A stretch of DNA of 64,000 nt from Thunnus maccoyii (Eukaryota; Chordata; Actinopteri; Scombriformes; Scombridae): assembly GCF_910596095.1 (NCBI RefSeq), contig NC_056547.1:28027647-28091646 (forward strand). The letters are read 5' to 3'. Both the position numbers and the translations under genes were made by a program. Below are positions 1 to 11,400 of this stretch, piece by piece; position 1 is the stretch's first letter; every line of letters begins with the position of its first letter. The notes beneath the pieces are model-generated. The model was given only the letters and a program-made list of their open reading frames with translations, had not been told where the DNA came from and made no database searches.

Positions 1-3000
1 TGGGACTAATTGTAAGTCCTTCAAAAAGTTATCTAGAATGTCATTGCATATAGATATTACGGAAGTCTACTATTTTATATTTGTTCCTATATTTAAAACT
101 GTTTTTGTCTTTTATAACATTTATTGGTTCATGTCTCTACATGAATGAGTGTACATCCACACCGCCAGAATGCAAAGCTTCTCTGCATATCGACAGCCGA
201 GTCTGTTCAACTGTTTCCTCAAAGGAGGGAAGCACAACAGCAGAAGCCTTCGATACACACTCATCAGCTTGACTGCGTCTGTTAACTTTTCAGTCTCGTC
301 ATGAACCGCCAAGGCCCGACGTACAGGATTAGATTTATCAAATAAGCCAGTCTATGAAATCAACTCATTTGGTGGCTGTATCTCGTCAGTAAATCAGTTT
401 ACCGTGCTGTCAAAACAGATTGGGGAAATTAGGTTGCTGATAGATGCCAGAGATGTTTCTGCAACAGGCTGTGATCACATAAGACGCTTTTTGTATCGGT
501 TTCCCTGTTACCCTATACTTCAACTTGACCATGTTCAACTTTAACCATGTCGCACTTTATTATCATCATCTGGTCAGTTAAGGGGTTTAATAAGTTAAAT
601 AAGCCGGTGTTATACCACAATTTGTTCCCCAAGAAATTACACTTTAAATAATCTCAAACCACAAGTGTCCATTGATTCCATGAAGAGTCAGCTCACCATT
701 TATTCATTTCATTTCCACCAGCATGATTTTCTTGTTTAGTGGAAAAAGTAAATAAAAAGGACACATCACATTGCCAGGAAAACAAATAATAATAGATCCC
801 TGAAACGGACGTTGTGTGTCCACATTATCTGTTTCCAGACGGACATATTAACCTTCTGCTAGCTAGCAGAGGCAGCATTCATCTCCTCTGACCTGGTTTA
901 AAGGGAGTTTGTGTAACTTTTGCTGAAGAGCGGTCCAAGGTTAAGGAGGATAATGCTGAATGCTAAAACATAATGTAACAGTTGCACAAATAGAAGAATG
1001 GTATGAAGTCATTGAGCTGACTCAGTAATGTCAGTTACGCACAACAGCTTAAGATTGTTAACATTAGCTAACATAAGCTACTGGTCATAGCCTACCAGAC
1101 CAAATAAGGCTTCAGCTGCATAACCCCTGAGTGTGTTGAACTTAGGTAGGGCAAGAAGAAATGCGCTAATTGTTCTTTCGAAAGTTACATAGTCTCACCA
1201 TAAATGATTATTCAAGTTTGGGTCTTATTTTTGTAGTTCTGGCTATTATATCTGTCAGTTATGCTAATATTGCACGCACCAAAGTAAACTGCTGAGATCT
1301 GGGGACACTGTGACATAGCTACAACAAAGTCAGGCAAGTACAGGCCAAGAAACATGGTTGTTAACAAGCCAACAGTTTAGCTTGATTAACCAAAAGGTGA
1401 CACACCAAAAATCTTGCTAATTGTACTGGAAAACTGCTGACACGCACAACTACAGTAAGTACGGTAGGTCAAATATGAAGCAGGAAGTCGGTCTGTAAAG
1501 CATGATGTTGATAGACAGGTTGGGTAATAATTTTACTGTTCACTTTTCTTCGGCCTTCGAAATAAGTTTGGCCTACCATGTCACCGTCTTCCTAGATCCA
1601 AGAAATTTAGTTGCTAACAGAATTTATGGCCAAAGTAAAGTTCACATTTCAAAGGAAAGCTTAGGAAAGCAGTTTATTACAGCTTGTTTATTTTTGTGGC
1701 TCTGACTATTGGCCCTATCGGTTCTGATGACATTATCATCACACCAAGTTAACTGCTAAGATCTAGGAAGGCAGCAACATTGGTAAAAAGTTCAGCTAGT
1801 TCAGCAAGTTATTTGGAACACGGTACACTGTGAGTAGTAAAATTACAACAGTTAAAAACATCCATTTCAGTTACAGACAGATGTCCTGTTTAAGATGTCC
1901 TTGTGGTTTTACCTCTAGATAAAGTGGTGGCTAATCTTACTAAACTGTTGGCTTGTTTACAACCTGTTGTCTCCCCATTCACATTTGTTGCCCTGTAGGA
2001 CCTATTTTAAACAATGTCACCTTTTTCTAAGATCTCAGCAATTAATTTGGTGAATACATGGTATCATAACTGATAGGAATCATGGTCAAAAACTACAAAA
2101 AAGAGCCAAGTTATAATAAATTCATAAATTTACTCCCCTTGTTGCTGTAAATCAGGTATAATGCCACTTGAATGCCATTTGAATTCTTACTGTCTCTTCT
2201 AGTCTTCTATCAGCGCTATTTTTTGTGCTTGGGCTTCCAGTCTGATCACAGCCTGTGGCAGCTTTCACTCTTCAAAAATTACCTGATGGTCAACCTAATG
2301 AGGGTGTATCTACCGCTACAGCATGTACTACCAACCGGGCTCTACAAACGCACATGGGCTCTGTTATGGCCTTATGAGCAGAGCTCCTCAACCCGCTTTT
2401 CTTTCCCTTTCAGAAGTGTCTTGTTTGAGTTTGAAACACGGGGGCAATGCAATCCTTAAAACACACTGATGACCGAACCGCATGGGTCGGGACGATTGTA
2501 CACTAATGTAGAAAGCACACGGTGGGGTGGAATTCACAAAGCCACTCCAAATGCTCGCCTTACTCTTCAGACATGACAGTGTAAGCTACGTTTAATGATG
2601 CAAAAGGAGATTCCAGATGACCTTTCATCCCCCTGAGAAGTGCAGTGGAGTAAAGCTTCTCTTTGGACAGTAGATCCAACTGAGGTCTTAATCTCATTGG
2701 TGGGGAAGTAGGCAATGTGTCTTATATCGGATGGGACGGTCCCACTGAAATTAAAAGACGATCCTAAATGGCTGCTTTTCTCCACTGCTGAGGTCACACA
2801 TTATACCGAACAGTAAGAAATAAACTCCATTATATCCTCTTATAGGACCCAGATCCCTCGCTACCCTGCTGCCCTTCGTGGCTGAATAACAGCTCCATTC
2901 ATTCAGATATCAAGTGGTTGTTCACTTATAGTACAGGGAACAAACTAACTGTAGCACTTAAACATGTTGAACCTTTAAAATTTAGCTGTAGTACTGAAAC

Positions 3001-4287
3001 TGAACAATATGAAGGCTAAAACAGCAGCACCTCCACAACCAGAGAAGGAGGCCAAAGTTCAACTTTAAACTAATTAAGCACAAAAATGAACAGCTTTGGA
3101 AATTGTTTCGAACTCCTCTCGGAAGTTTTTGTTTTTTCATTTCAGACATGATGCAAAAAGTAGGCCTGACCGACAACAGAATAGATCAATTTTAGTGAAA
3201 AGAACAGGTTTTAAAACTAGTAAAGTCTTGTGAGCAGATATTTGTGCCAACAGATATCGAATTTGGTACCAATCAACCAATTCAAAGGCCCTGAAAGCTT
3301 ATTTTCTCAATCAGCTTTTTACTATAAGTGATGAGATCCTACATGAACACAATATTCTGCCAATGTTAGAACTGTTTTGGTTACTTCACACATCTGTATT
3401 CTAATCACTGGTTTGTCATGGATGGTATTCAGTCAGAAAAAGCTGACTTCCATATACCAATCAGGATTTAGCAAGATTTGAGTCAGAATCTTATCAAACC
3501 AACCCCATACAGCCCCAAAGAAGTGTGTTCTCTGAGTTTTTGAGTGTTCAAAAATTATGATTATTGCTCACTTAGTCAAAGATATTTAATGACACAGAGA
3601 AATGATTTTATGTTTTATTTTAAACCAAGTTTTCAGGGGCTTTAAGCCTCGGTCTGCATGGTCACATTTTGAGTTATATGACATGTTGAGTTGACACTTG
3701 GGAGGCTGTTCTCATATGCATTTGAAAATGAGTTTTGCTAAACTGAATACTATAAAACTGAAATTTAAGTTTTGTTATCAGAATTTATTCATTTCGATTA
3801 AACTCTGTTCCTTAAATACAAGTGAAATTTCAAAACTTGATTGATAGAAACTTACCTGCTAGCACAAATATCTGCTCCAAATGTTCTCCAGGACACCTAA
3901 AAGATGTTTGCCGACACATAAACTGTACGTGAAACTGTTTTCAAGGAACTAGGTGAGTCATTCAGCTTCTCGCATTTGATCTGAAACAGGAAAGTAAGAC
4001 AACTCTTAAGGGCAGTGAAGGGTTCTGGGTCTCAGCAGCACGTAATAAAAACCCATCTACATTCCATTCCTGCTCGGAGATACATATCATAAGGGAAACC
4101 TGAGCTGTTTCAGTTTTTTTGTTTTAACGTGTTTGAATGTGAATAATGTCATGGAGTCTGTCAGAAGAATGATATGCAGTGTTAAGGATAACTTACTTCT
4201 ATCTCAATGTAACATAGGAAACACTCTCCCTCGGTTCTCTCTGTCTTGCTCTCCTGGTGAGAGATGAAGGGAGGCATCTTGGTGTTT
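1..4287. other. AT-rich non-coding stretch with degenerate repeats
   Basis: No exon-like open frame with flanking splice sites and family similarity was found on either strand. The short open frames here (for example 2172-2459) match no family I know. From about 1120 to 2125 there are blocks such as AACTGCTGAGATCTGGGGAC and AAACTGTTGGCTTGTTTA that recur, diverged, at 35.6-35.75 kb and 44.3-44.5 kb. By position this may be intron or 3' UTR of the upstream plus-strand gene. Confidence 0.5.
1120..2125. repeat. Degenerate dispersed repeat, related copies at 35.6 and 44.3 kb
   Basis: Two diverged internal copies share an AACTGCT-AGATCT-GG block (near 1290 and 1752) and a TGTTxGCTTGTTTA block. The segment from about 1935, with its ACTACAAAA and CAAGTTATAATAAA words, lines up with 44305-44490 in the oxsm intron. 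The CTGCTGAGACCTGGGAACAGGC block at 35668 belongs to the same family. It is probably an old transposon; its class cannot be assigned by eye. Confidence 0.4.
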
Positions 4288-4316
4288 TTCTTTTTTTTTT
4301 CTTTTTCTTTTTGTAG

Positions 4317-4481
4317 CTGGAAAACCTTCACAGCCGAAGAATGTCCACATCCACCCCTGAAGCGTCAGGCCGGCCCTCAGGCGCCTGGACGCAGCAGGGA
4401 CTGTTATCTGTTCCTTTAGGAAACAACTTCACAATGCTGAATTACTCTTGTTCGTTTCTGTTGAATGTTGTACCGACGTAA
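4317..4481 (+). other. Unexplained GC-richer open segment after a splice-acceptor-like tract
   Basis: A strong polypyrimidine tract (4288-4313) ends in TTTGTAG at about 4316. The frame that follows stays open for 54 codons, to the TAA ending at 4481, and begins LENLHSRRMSTSTPEASG. The segment 4330-4410 is clearly richer in G and C than its AT-rich surroundings. It could be a terminal exon, part of a long 3' UTR of the plus-strand gene ending near 6.85 kb, or chance. The translation does not match the RAR C-terminus that I know, and I cannot name it. Confidence 0.2.
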
Positions 4482-4612
4482 CTGTAATACTCTACTATCT
4501 AGCTCACTGCAGAGATGTTATATGAATGGTGTGTGCTTTGCATTCCAATTGGCAGCTCTGTGGAAAAGACACTCTGTTATTTGTCCTTGGGAACATCAAC
4601 TCACATCAAGTG

Positions 4613-4665
4613 TAAAAAAAAAAACAAAAAAAAAACAAAAGAAAAAAACAAAAAAAAGGAGGAAC
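4613..4665 (+). repeat. A-rich simple tract
   Basis: About 50 bp of nearly pure adenine interrupted by single C or G. It is a low-complexity tract, possibly the oligo(A) tail of a retroposed fragment. The open frames running through it are compositional artefacts. Confidence 0.8.
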
Positions 4666-4939
4666 TGGAACTTGGTGGGCTGATCTGGGCACCCAGGTCG
4701 TACTCCACACAACACATAGTGTCGGACACTGAGAAAGAGAAGCCCAGGAATGGGAGAAATGGACGACCAAGTCACCTCAGCACCAGATATCATCAATACG
4801 TTCTGTTCCATGTCAAACAACAGAGCTGCCCCACCTCCCCTCCCCTCCCCCCCCTCAGCCAGGAAGCCAGTCAGCTGTCGTCAATCAATCAAACCCAATC
4901 AATCGACAGCTAATTGGTGTAACAGATCAACTGATGAAC

Positions 4940-6393
4940 TAGGGTTCGGCCGATATGAGGTTTTGAAAACATACTGACATTTTTAGACTCATCTGCTTTG
5001 GTTGATGTTTTGTGCCAATAAGCAGTCAAAGGAAAAAATAATCTTCAGATAGTTTGATATCAGCCTGTGGTGTTGATATCTTTTTGAGTGTATGTATGTC
5101 CCTCAGCCTGCCTTCTTTATTAGCTTTCCCAGAATGCCTTTTGACAACACCCAAACAACCAGACTCCACAGGGAATATCTTAACGCTGCACTGATCTAAA
5201 TTTTTATATTGACAATGGAACAAATTACTATAAATAATGTGAAAGGAGTCGCTTGTGGTGACAAACCCACAGAGAATTATCACCAGTTCCCTCTGCGCTT
5301 ACAGAGCATTTTAGCTTCTTTTAGCTCATTGTTTTGGTTTTACTGCCAGCAGCTGTATTGTTTTGGTTCAGTCTCACCAGTCTCATCCACTATATTGCCA
5401 GTGACAGGCAGCTGTGTTCAGCAGCTCTGATAAACTCACTGTATGCAAGCTGCCTGCCATCAAACAGTAGTTAGACCATGGATGTATTAAGAGAACTGAA
5501 GAGCCAGCCTTTTCCAGTGGCCCACAAAGCATTTTCCCCATAGACCACCATTATAAAAGAGACGTCTATAAAACTTTTGACAGGATAACTGCAAATAAAG
5601 TCAATTATAACTCCTTGTATTATGATTTTTTAAATATTTTTATGTTTGTAAAACTTTCCCAGAGCATAGGAAAGCAATTTTAAAATTTGTGACATCATGC
5701 CAATGTAAAGTCTTTGGGCTGAGCGGGAACTTGTGTTGGGGTCCTGTGTATATTTAATGGGCTGCAAACCCTGAAGCTAGAAAAATTTTCTGGCTCATGT
5801 GCCAGGTGGGCAATTTTCATTCAAGTGAATGGGCGCCCACTTTGAGTCCACTATCCTGTTCCTATGATACATCCATGACTTAGACATGTTAGCAACAAGC
5901 TAACCAGCAACAAAGAGAGTGAAGGTACTTATATTTGTCAGGTGTCCAGAAACATGACTCCAAATGAATGCCAAAGTTGCTGCCTGCTTGCCTGATGTGT
6001 AAACAGGCAACTGTATGCGAACGCATTCACCACAACAAACTTCAAGACGTTATGTGTTTACAGCTTGGTCTGCTGCCAAGATGGCTACCCTTTTTAAGTC
6101 ACATCATATAAATAGCCTAAATTAGCAGTTTGTCAAGTGAAACCAGACACAAACAAATGGTGTATAGCCCTTTTTTGGAACTTCTTTAGTTTTGTTTACC
6201 AAGTGGGAGACATTGTAACTGTCAGAAATTCCTGCTATTGTAATTCTGTAGAGGCTGCTTACAATATAACATGAACCAAACATAAGCTTACTAGATAACA
6301 AGCTACTAAGCTAACTAAAATCCGGAAAACATGACAATGTAGCATTAGGCATATAAAAACCCAATATCAGCCCAACATATCGGTCTAACCCTA
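4940..6393. mobile_element. Decayed DNA transposon with terminal inverted repeats, carrying a nested MITE
   Basis: The left end reads TAGGGTTCGGCCGATATGAGG. The reverse complement of the right end reads TAGGGTTAGACCGATATG, so the ends are inverted repeats of the TAGGG..CGATAT type common in fish hAT-like elements. A second element (5477-5877) sits inside it. The segment at 5290-5440 is a reverse-oriented relative of sequence at 43.98-44.11 kb in the oxsm intron. No transposase frame remains. No clear target duplication was found, consistent with age. Confidence 0.6.
5477..5877. mobile_element. MITE with CATGGATGTAT termini, copy 1
   Basis: About 400 bp, starting CATGGATGTATTAAGAGAAC and ending in the inverted form ATGATACATCCATG. 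It is flanked by 8-bp imperfect duplications, AGTTAGAC and ACTTAGAC. It is homologous along its length to 52842-53350, sharing for example CCATAGACCACCATT and GTGACATCAT. It is non-coding. The 8-bp duplications suggest mobilisation by a hAT-type transposase. Confidence 0.75.
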
Positions 6394-6699
6394 CAACACC
6401 TTAACCAGGAGCCAGAAAAAAATGACTGTGAACCTCAATATGAATCATTAACAGCTCTGTTGTTGTCTGTCCTGAAGGTGTTCTTGGTAGACATCACAAA
6501 CTGTCCACAGTCGCCTTTTTTCCATCGGTATCAGAGAACCTCACCACCACTCATATGCAGTGTTGTATAGTCGTGTTAATATGAGACATGAAGGTCACAT
6601 CTGACTGGGCGTGAGAGTGAGAGGGGCGGGGACTGTTGTGGATTTCTCCCATCAGCCCCTGCTGCCGGCCCTTAGGCTGAAGACGACCTCAGGAGCTGT

Positions 6700-6850
6700 C
6701 TCTGAGGTTGGAGCTTCGATCTGTTTCCGCTCTCCATTTTAAATATCGTCTTTGTTTGTACATTAACATATGCTTTTTATGTTCATATACTGTTTAACTT
6801 TACCATGAACTGTCCTGGCAAAGTAATAAAATATATTTATTTTAAAATAC
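6700..6850 (+). other. Putative 3' UTR end and poly(A) site of rarb (retinoic acid receptor beta)
   Basis: A plus-strand AATAAA lies at 6825-6830, followed by a T-rich then GT-rich stretch, as at a cleavage site. The upstream sequence contains TTTGTACATTAACAT, GTTCATATACTGTTT and GTCCTGGCAAAG. As I remember it, the end of the mammalian RARB 3' UTR has the same words in the same order. RARB is the convergent neighbour of TOP2B in mammals, so strand and position fit. No rarb coding exon is seen in the window, so the coding part must lie to the left of base 1 or be absent. The similarity is recalled, not computed. Confidence 0.45.
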
Positions 6851-8023
6851 TGGTGTGTGCATTTTTGATATGTGTAAACGCAGGTAACCACCTTATTAAA
6901 GAGTTATCTGAATGTAAATAACAGAGCGACTGCATAGTGCTCATGGTGGTTTGTAATGCCAATTTATCTGTAGTTACAGAAGCATTGCATTGCATTGAAA
7001 TAAGGCACTTTTAAGTTTAAGTCAAACCCATATTGTTCCACTGGTTAAGTCTGAGGTGACGCTATACTCGAAAACTATCCTGACAAGATCAGGCTAGTCA
7101 CAAGGGCTACGTTTTTTTAACAACTTAGGTCAGAATAAGTTGAACAGAGAATTCGCCTGAGTTGTCTAAGTCTGGCTCAAAGGATAATGTTGGCTATATT
7201 CTGTATTTCTCTTACTGTCAACAAATCCCATGAAAAGATCAAACCAACAACAAATGGCAGTGCAACCGCAGCCTGATACATCTTATTCCTCTGGGCCACT
7301 GAGCTCCAATGTTGTCCAAAAAGTATTAAAAACACATCAGTGAGCCATTCTGCTCACTGGATGACACGCTCCTTACATTTCCTCCTTCTTAAGTATTTTT
7401 TAAAGAATTACACTATACATTTTTCATCCATTAATAAGGATTTGCAAGAACAAATAGCCGTGACCTCAGACAGGAATGGGAGGCTAGAAAATATTGAGAC
7501 ATACTTGGTTTTGATCTTTTCATGGGATTTGTTGACAGTAAGACAAATTCCTTTAACTGGCAGTCTGGATTTTTGAAACACCACTCTGGTCAGTAATTAT
7601 TAAGATATCTTGCTCTGAATTTAAGTGTTGGATGGACACACCAACTGACAACTAGCAGGGCAATAAAACATATTACTGTTCTTGGTAGTGTTTGGCCTGA
7701 TGATAATCATCATCTGGAAGCAATCATTTAATTTCTAAAGCTGCTGAATGCATTTCCTGCTTCATAAAGCTATCGCTGAGCTGATTTTTGGAATAGATTT
7801 GCTAGCCAGCAGTCTCCTGCCCTGCTACCTTTCTTGGGGTCACCATGACCAATAGTTGATCAGGGGAAGGATTGTGGATCATATGTCATGTGCTGGTAGA
7901 TTTAAGATACAGACACAGACAAAACAGGGCACTTGCTTGTAAAACACTGCTCCACAGCACCTCAAGTGGTGAAAAACTACACAGGGTTCCTTTAACTACG
8001 TAACCTCACTGTGTGTAAGGGAA
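6851..8023. other. Intergenic gap between convergent transcription units, with an inverted repeat
   Basis: No coding signal was seen between the plus-strand poly(A) site near 6.85 kb and the top2b 3' UTR. The main structure is the inverted repeat at 7211-7542. The rest is AT-rich and unremarkable. Confidence 0.5.
7211..7542. repeat. Long inverted repeat, about 36-bp arms
   Basis: The left arm 7211-7246 begins CTTACTGTCAACAAATCCCA. The right arm 7506-7542 is its reverse complement except for one extra base. The arms are about 260 bp apart. A related single arm occurs at 36842-36870 in ngly1 intron 7, so this is a dispersed transposon-type unit rather than a local feature. Confidence 0.7.
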
Positions 8024-8419
8024 TTTATTAGAATTCTAGTGAGTTCTGCTCTGTGTAATATTGCTCAGTTATGAAAGAATCCAAAGCCAGCAAACCACAG
8101 ACATTTCATTGTTTACTTTTTTCAACTTCATGTTCAAAAAGTTACATAGTATTTTAACAATTAAAATGTGCTAAAGCACAGCGTTCTAAACTTCTAAAAG
8201 CCGCTTCGGACAAATACAGAACATTTCAATGAGCATAAAAAAAGGAAACCTGTATATGTATAATAAAAAGTGTAAAACAACTACACATTAAAAATTATTC
8301 AACATCACCATTAATGAAAATAAAATGAAACAGGAAATGTACAAAAGTCTGTGGGAACACAGAAGGAGGAGTAAACTTCCATACAAGCAGAGTGTGTTTG
8401 AACGTGATCGAAAGTTGCT
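8024..8419 (-). other. top2b: top2b 3' UTR (approximate)
   Basis: This follows the TAA of top2b on the minus strand and is AT-rich with no coding potential. The nearest clear AATAAA on the minus strand is at 8029-8024. The true cleavage site could be nearer the stop, since weaker variants occur around 8.1 kb. Confidence 0.5.
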
Positions 8420-11400
8420 TTAATCAAACATGTCGTCATCGTCGTCTTCTTCCTCGTTGTCTGACTCGTCGAAGTATTTGACATCTCTCTTGGCCCGGCC
8501 CGGCCGGTCACGGGACGGAGCGTTCATCGCACTCAGGCTGTTGCTGTCGTCATCCTCGTCATCGGATGGAGGTTTTTGAGGCTTCTGCACAGTAAACAAT
8601 AAAACACTTTATTGTAATTACCACTCAAATTATGACTGCATTCAAACAGCACTAGAAGATGTGGTCCATAGTAGGCAGGGTTGAGGATTGAACCTACATT
8701 TTGAAAAGACCAAAGTACCAAAAATTGTCGATTATCAAAAGCTAGCTTGGAATATCTGGTCAGATTTCTAGTCTAGTTTGATTTTGATCCAATGGTTGAT
8801 TTAAAAAAGGTTTTTCTAATTTTACTTTAGAAAAAGACTCACTCTGCCGACAGGTTTTGCTGTTTTCTTCATTGGACTGTACTCATCCTCAGAGCCAGAG
8901 CCCTTCCTCTTCCTCCCTCTGCCTTTACCTGCAAGTTTACAAAAACAAAAAGTGAACAAAAACTCCCCATTAACAATGTGATTTTTATAAAAAGAAACAG
9001 ATCCTGTGCTTTACCTTTAAGAGCTGGTGCTGGCTTCTTGGACCCAGTGTCAGAGTCGGAGTCCCAGATGGATTTATCTGGTTTCTTTGCTTTTGGTGCT
9101 GGTGGCTTCTTAGGTTTAGGAGCTGCATCAGAGGGCTTCTTAGCTGCTACAGATCGAATATAAAAACATGACCGTTAAAACCTGCTTAAACATGACTTCA
9201 CAAAGACACAAGTCATCCCTTTCAACCTCCTCCCCTCGACACTGTGACATCACAGTTTTTTTAAAAAAACGCCCTGACTCACGGTTGGAAACAGGAAGCG
9301 AGCAGTGGTCTCCTGCAGCAAACTTTCTGCCATCTAACTATCCAGCCATCCACCCAACCCACCTCCTCCTAATACGGCAGAAATCAGCTTATCAAGTCAC
9401 CTTATACTTACATCATCTGAACTGCATCACTTCCTCAGGTCATAATTACTACAGCTGCTAGATGGTGTAAACGTAACTACAGGTCATTTTTGCCAGCCTG
9501 AATTTTAGACCTATACTATTGTTTTTCTCATGAGGACGGGCTGCTCTTATTGTATGATGCCGGCTGCATTAGAGCTCCTCCTGGTGGATGTTGTGAGACT
9601 TTACCTTTCTTTGCTGGCGATAGTTTGTCAAATGCAGAGCTGCTGGAGTAGGTGGAGAACACTGGGCCGTTGTCATCGTCGCTGTCAGATTTGGACCCAT
9701 CTACAAGACAAACATGCTAATGTTTACCTGCTGCATCCAGCCAGTGTTGACAGTGTGCAGAATGTCAGCATACATCAGTTTAAATTTATACAGTGTGTCA
9801 CTGATGTTTCTAAGGTTAGTAGAGACACACTGAGGGCAGCTCACTGACAGCTATAAGTGAAGGAAATGATCAGTTTAATGAATGCGGCACGAGACTAAAC
9901 TCGATTATTTGAGAATGCATTAATGAGAAGGACTCGTTTAGCTCAACATCAGACACCAAATAACACTGAGCTTCACTCACCACTGTCGTTGCTCTTTTCA
10001 GAGAAGGCTGACTTGGACGAGAAGATGCTGGTTGTCTCTTTCTTTTTTGCTACTGGTGCAGACCTTGAAGGAAGAATAAACAATGTATTCAAACTTTATT
10101 ACATGTTTTTTTTCATTTTACTAGATATCAGACAGTAGAGAGATGACAGGAAGGAGGGGAGATGAGTGTCTGACGTGTGGTTTTAGTCTTACGTGGTCTT
10201 TTGTTTGGGGGAAGAGTAGGAGACTTCGTTGTCGTCCTCGTCGTCCTCGTCGTTATGGTCGCTGTAGCGCTGCTTGGTGTCAGAGGCGGTGAAGTCGTCT
10301 TTGAACGACCTCACCGGAGAAGAAGCCACATCATCGTCTCCGTTCTCCTCTTCGTCTGCCTCCTCCTCCTCCGAGAAGTCAAACGTATATTTTGGCTTCG
10401 ACGCTGAAAGACAAGAGCAGAGTCTGTGTCAAATCACTTTATTATTGCTGTGGGTTCTGATGCCTTGTACAGTAATCACTTGTGTTGCAGAGCGGTTGCA
10501 TCAGACTGCACGATTCAGGCCCGACAGAGGCTCGTCAGCCTGAGGAAACATAGACTGAGTTTGCACGTTATTTTTTTGAAGTCAGGGAGCTCAAAGCTGC
10601 CAGTCACTGTGTAACCAACAGCTGACTGTGGCTCGTATCAAATGATCTGGACATATGAATGAGAAACAACAAAGATAATGTATGTAATGTAAAAAAATGT
10701 GTGGGCACTACAGATGTATCATATCATATGATGATACCAGTATAAATCTAACTGTGGCAACATTTTTCATATCACAATCTTTAAAGTATTGTAAGGTGTT
10801 GATGTATTTACATTATGTCTATGTCTCTGCAGTTGTGGTAAATAAAGGCTCCAGCCACTATTAAAGAAAATACGATGTGTGTGTAAGATTGCTGTTGGCT
10901 TTTCTGTGGAGGAGTTGGCAACTTCAGTTGTGTGGCGGTGGTTTGAAAAAAAAGCTTTGCACCACATACTGCATCGTCTAGTGATTACATCGACTGTGAG
11001 ACGATTGGCATCGGAATCTGATTAAGCAAGTTGCAACACCGTGAACAAATAAAACATCAAAGTCGTTCGCAGTTGTAAAGAGTCTAAGCTAACAGTGCAG
11101 TCAGTAACAGTCAGTGTGTGAGGAAAAAAGTCACCACGTAAGCAGACAGCTGCCAGTTCAACAGCAGGCTGAAGTTACTTTGATAATCACCAGCTGGACA
11201 CATTTTACCCAACACACATATATAGAATATTCATAGCAAATGTAATGACATTTGGTGAACGTGAACCATACCTGATGCCCTCTGGGACTTGGTCTCTCTG
11301 GGGATGATGGGTTCGCTGTTCTCCAGGTCACTGTCTGACTTGGACTCATCATCAGACCAGGGATTTCTCTTCTTCACCTTCTTGGCGGGGGTACCTTTGG

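Noticed and set aside
2172..2459. 95-codon open frame on the plus strand
   Set aside because: No family resemblance, no splice context, in repeat-rich AT-rich DNA; length is expected by chance.
4465..4977. Overlapping open frames of 72-132 codons around the A-rich tract
   Set aside because: They owe their length to the poly(A)-rich Lys run and a C-rich run; no similarity and no conserved features.
6590..6672. Short GC-rich frame ending in TAG at about 6672
   Set aside because: Fewer than 30 codons, no acceptor and no match to the RAR C-terminus.
1..6800. rarb ligand-binding-domain or C-terminal exons
   Set aside because: Searched by eye for the helix 10-12 region and Ser/Pro-rich tail; none found. 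The LEN start at 4317 is too short a match.
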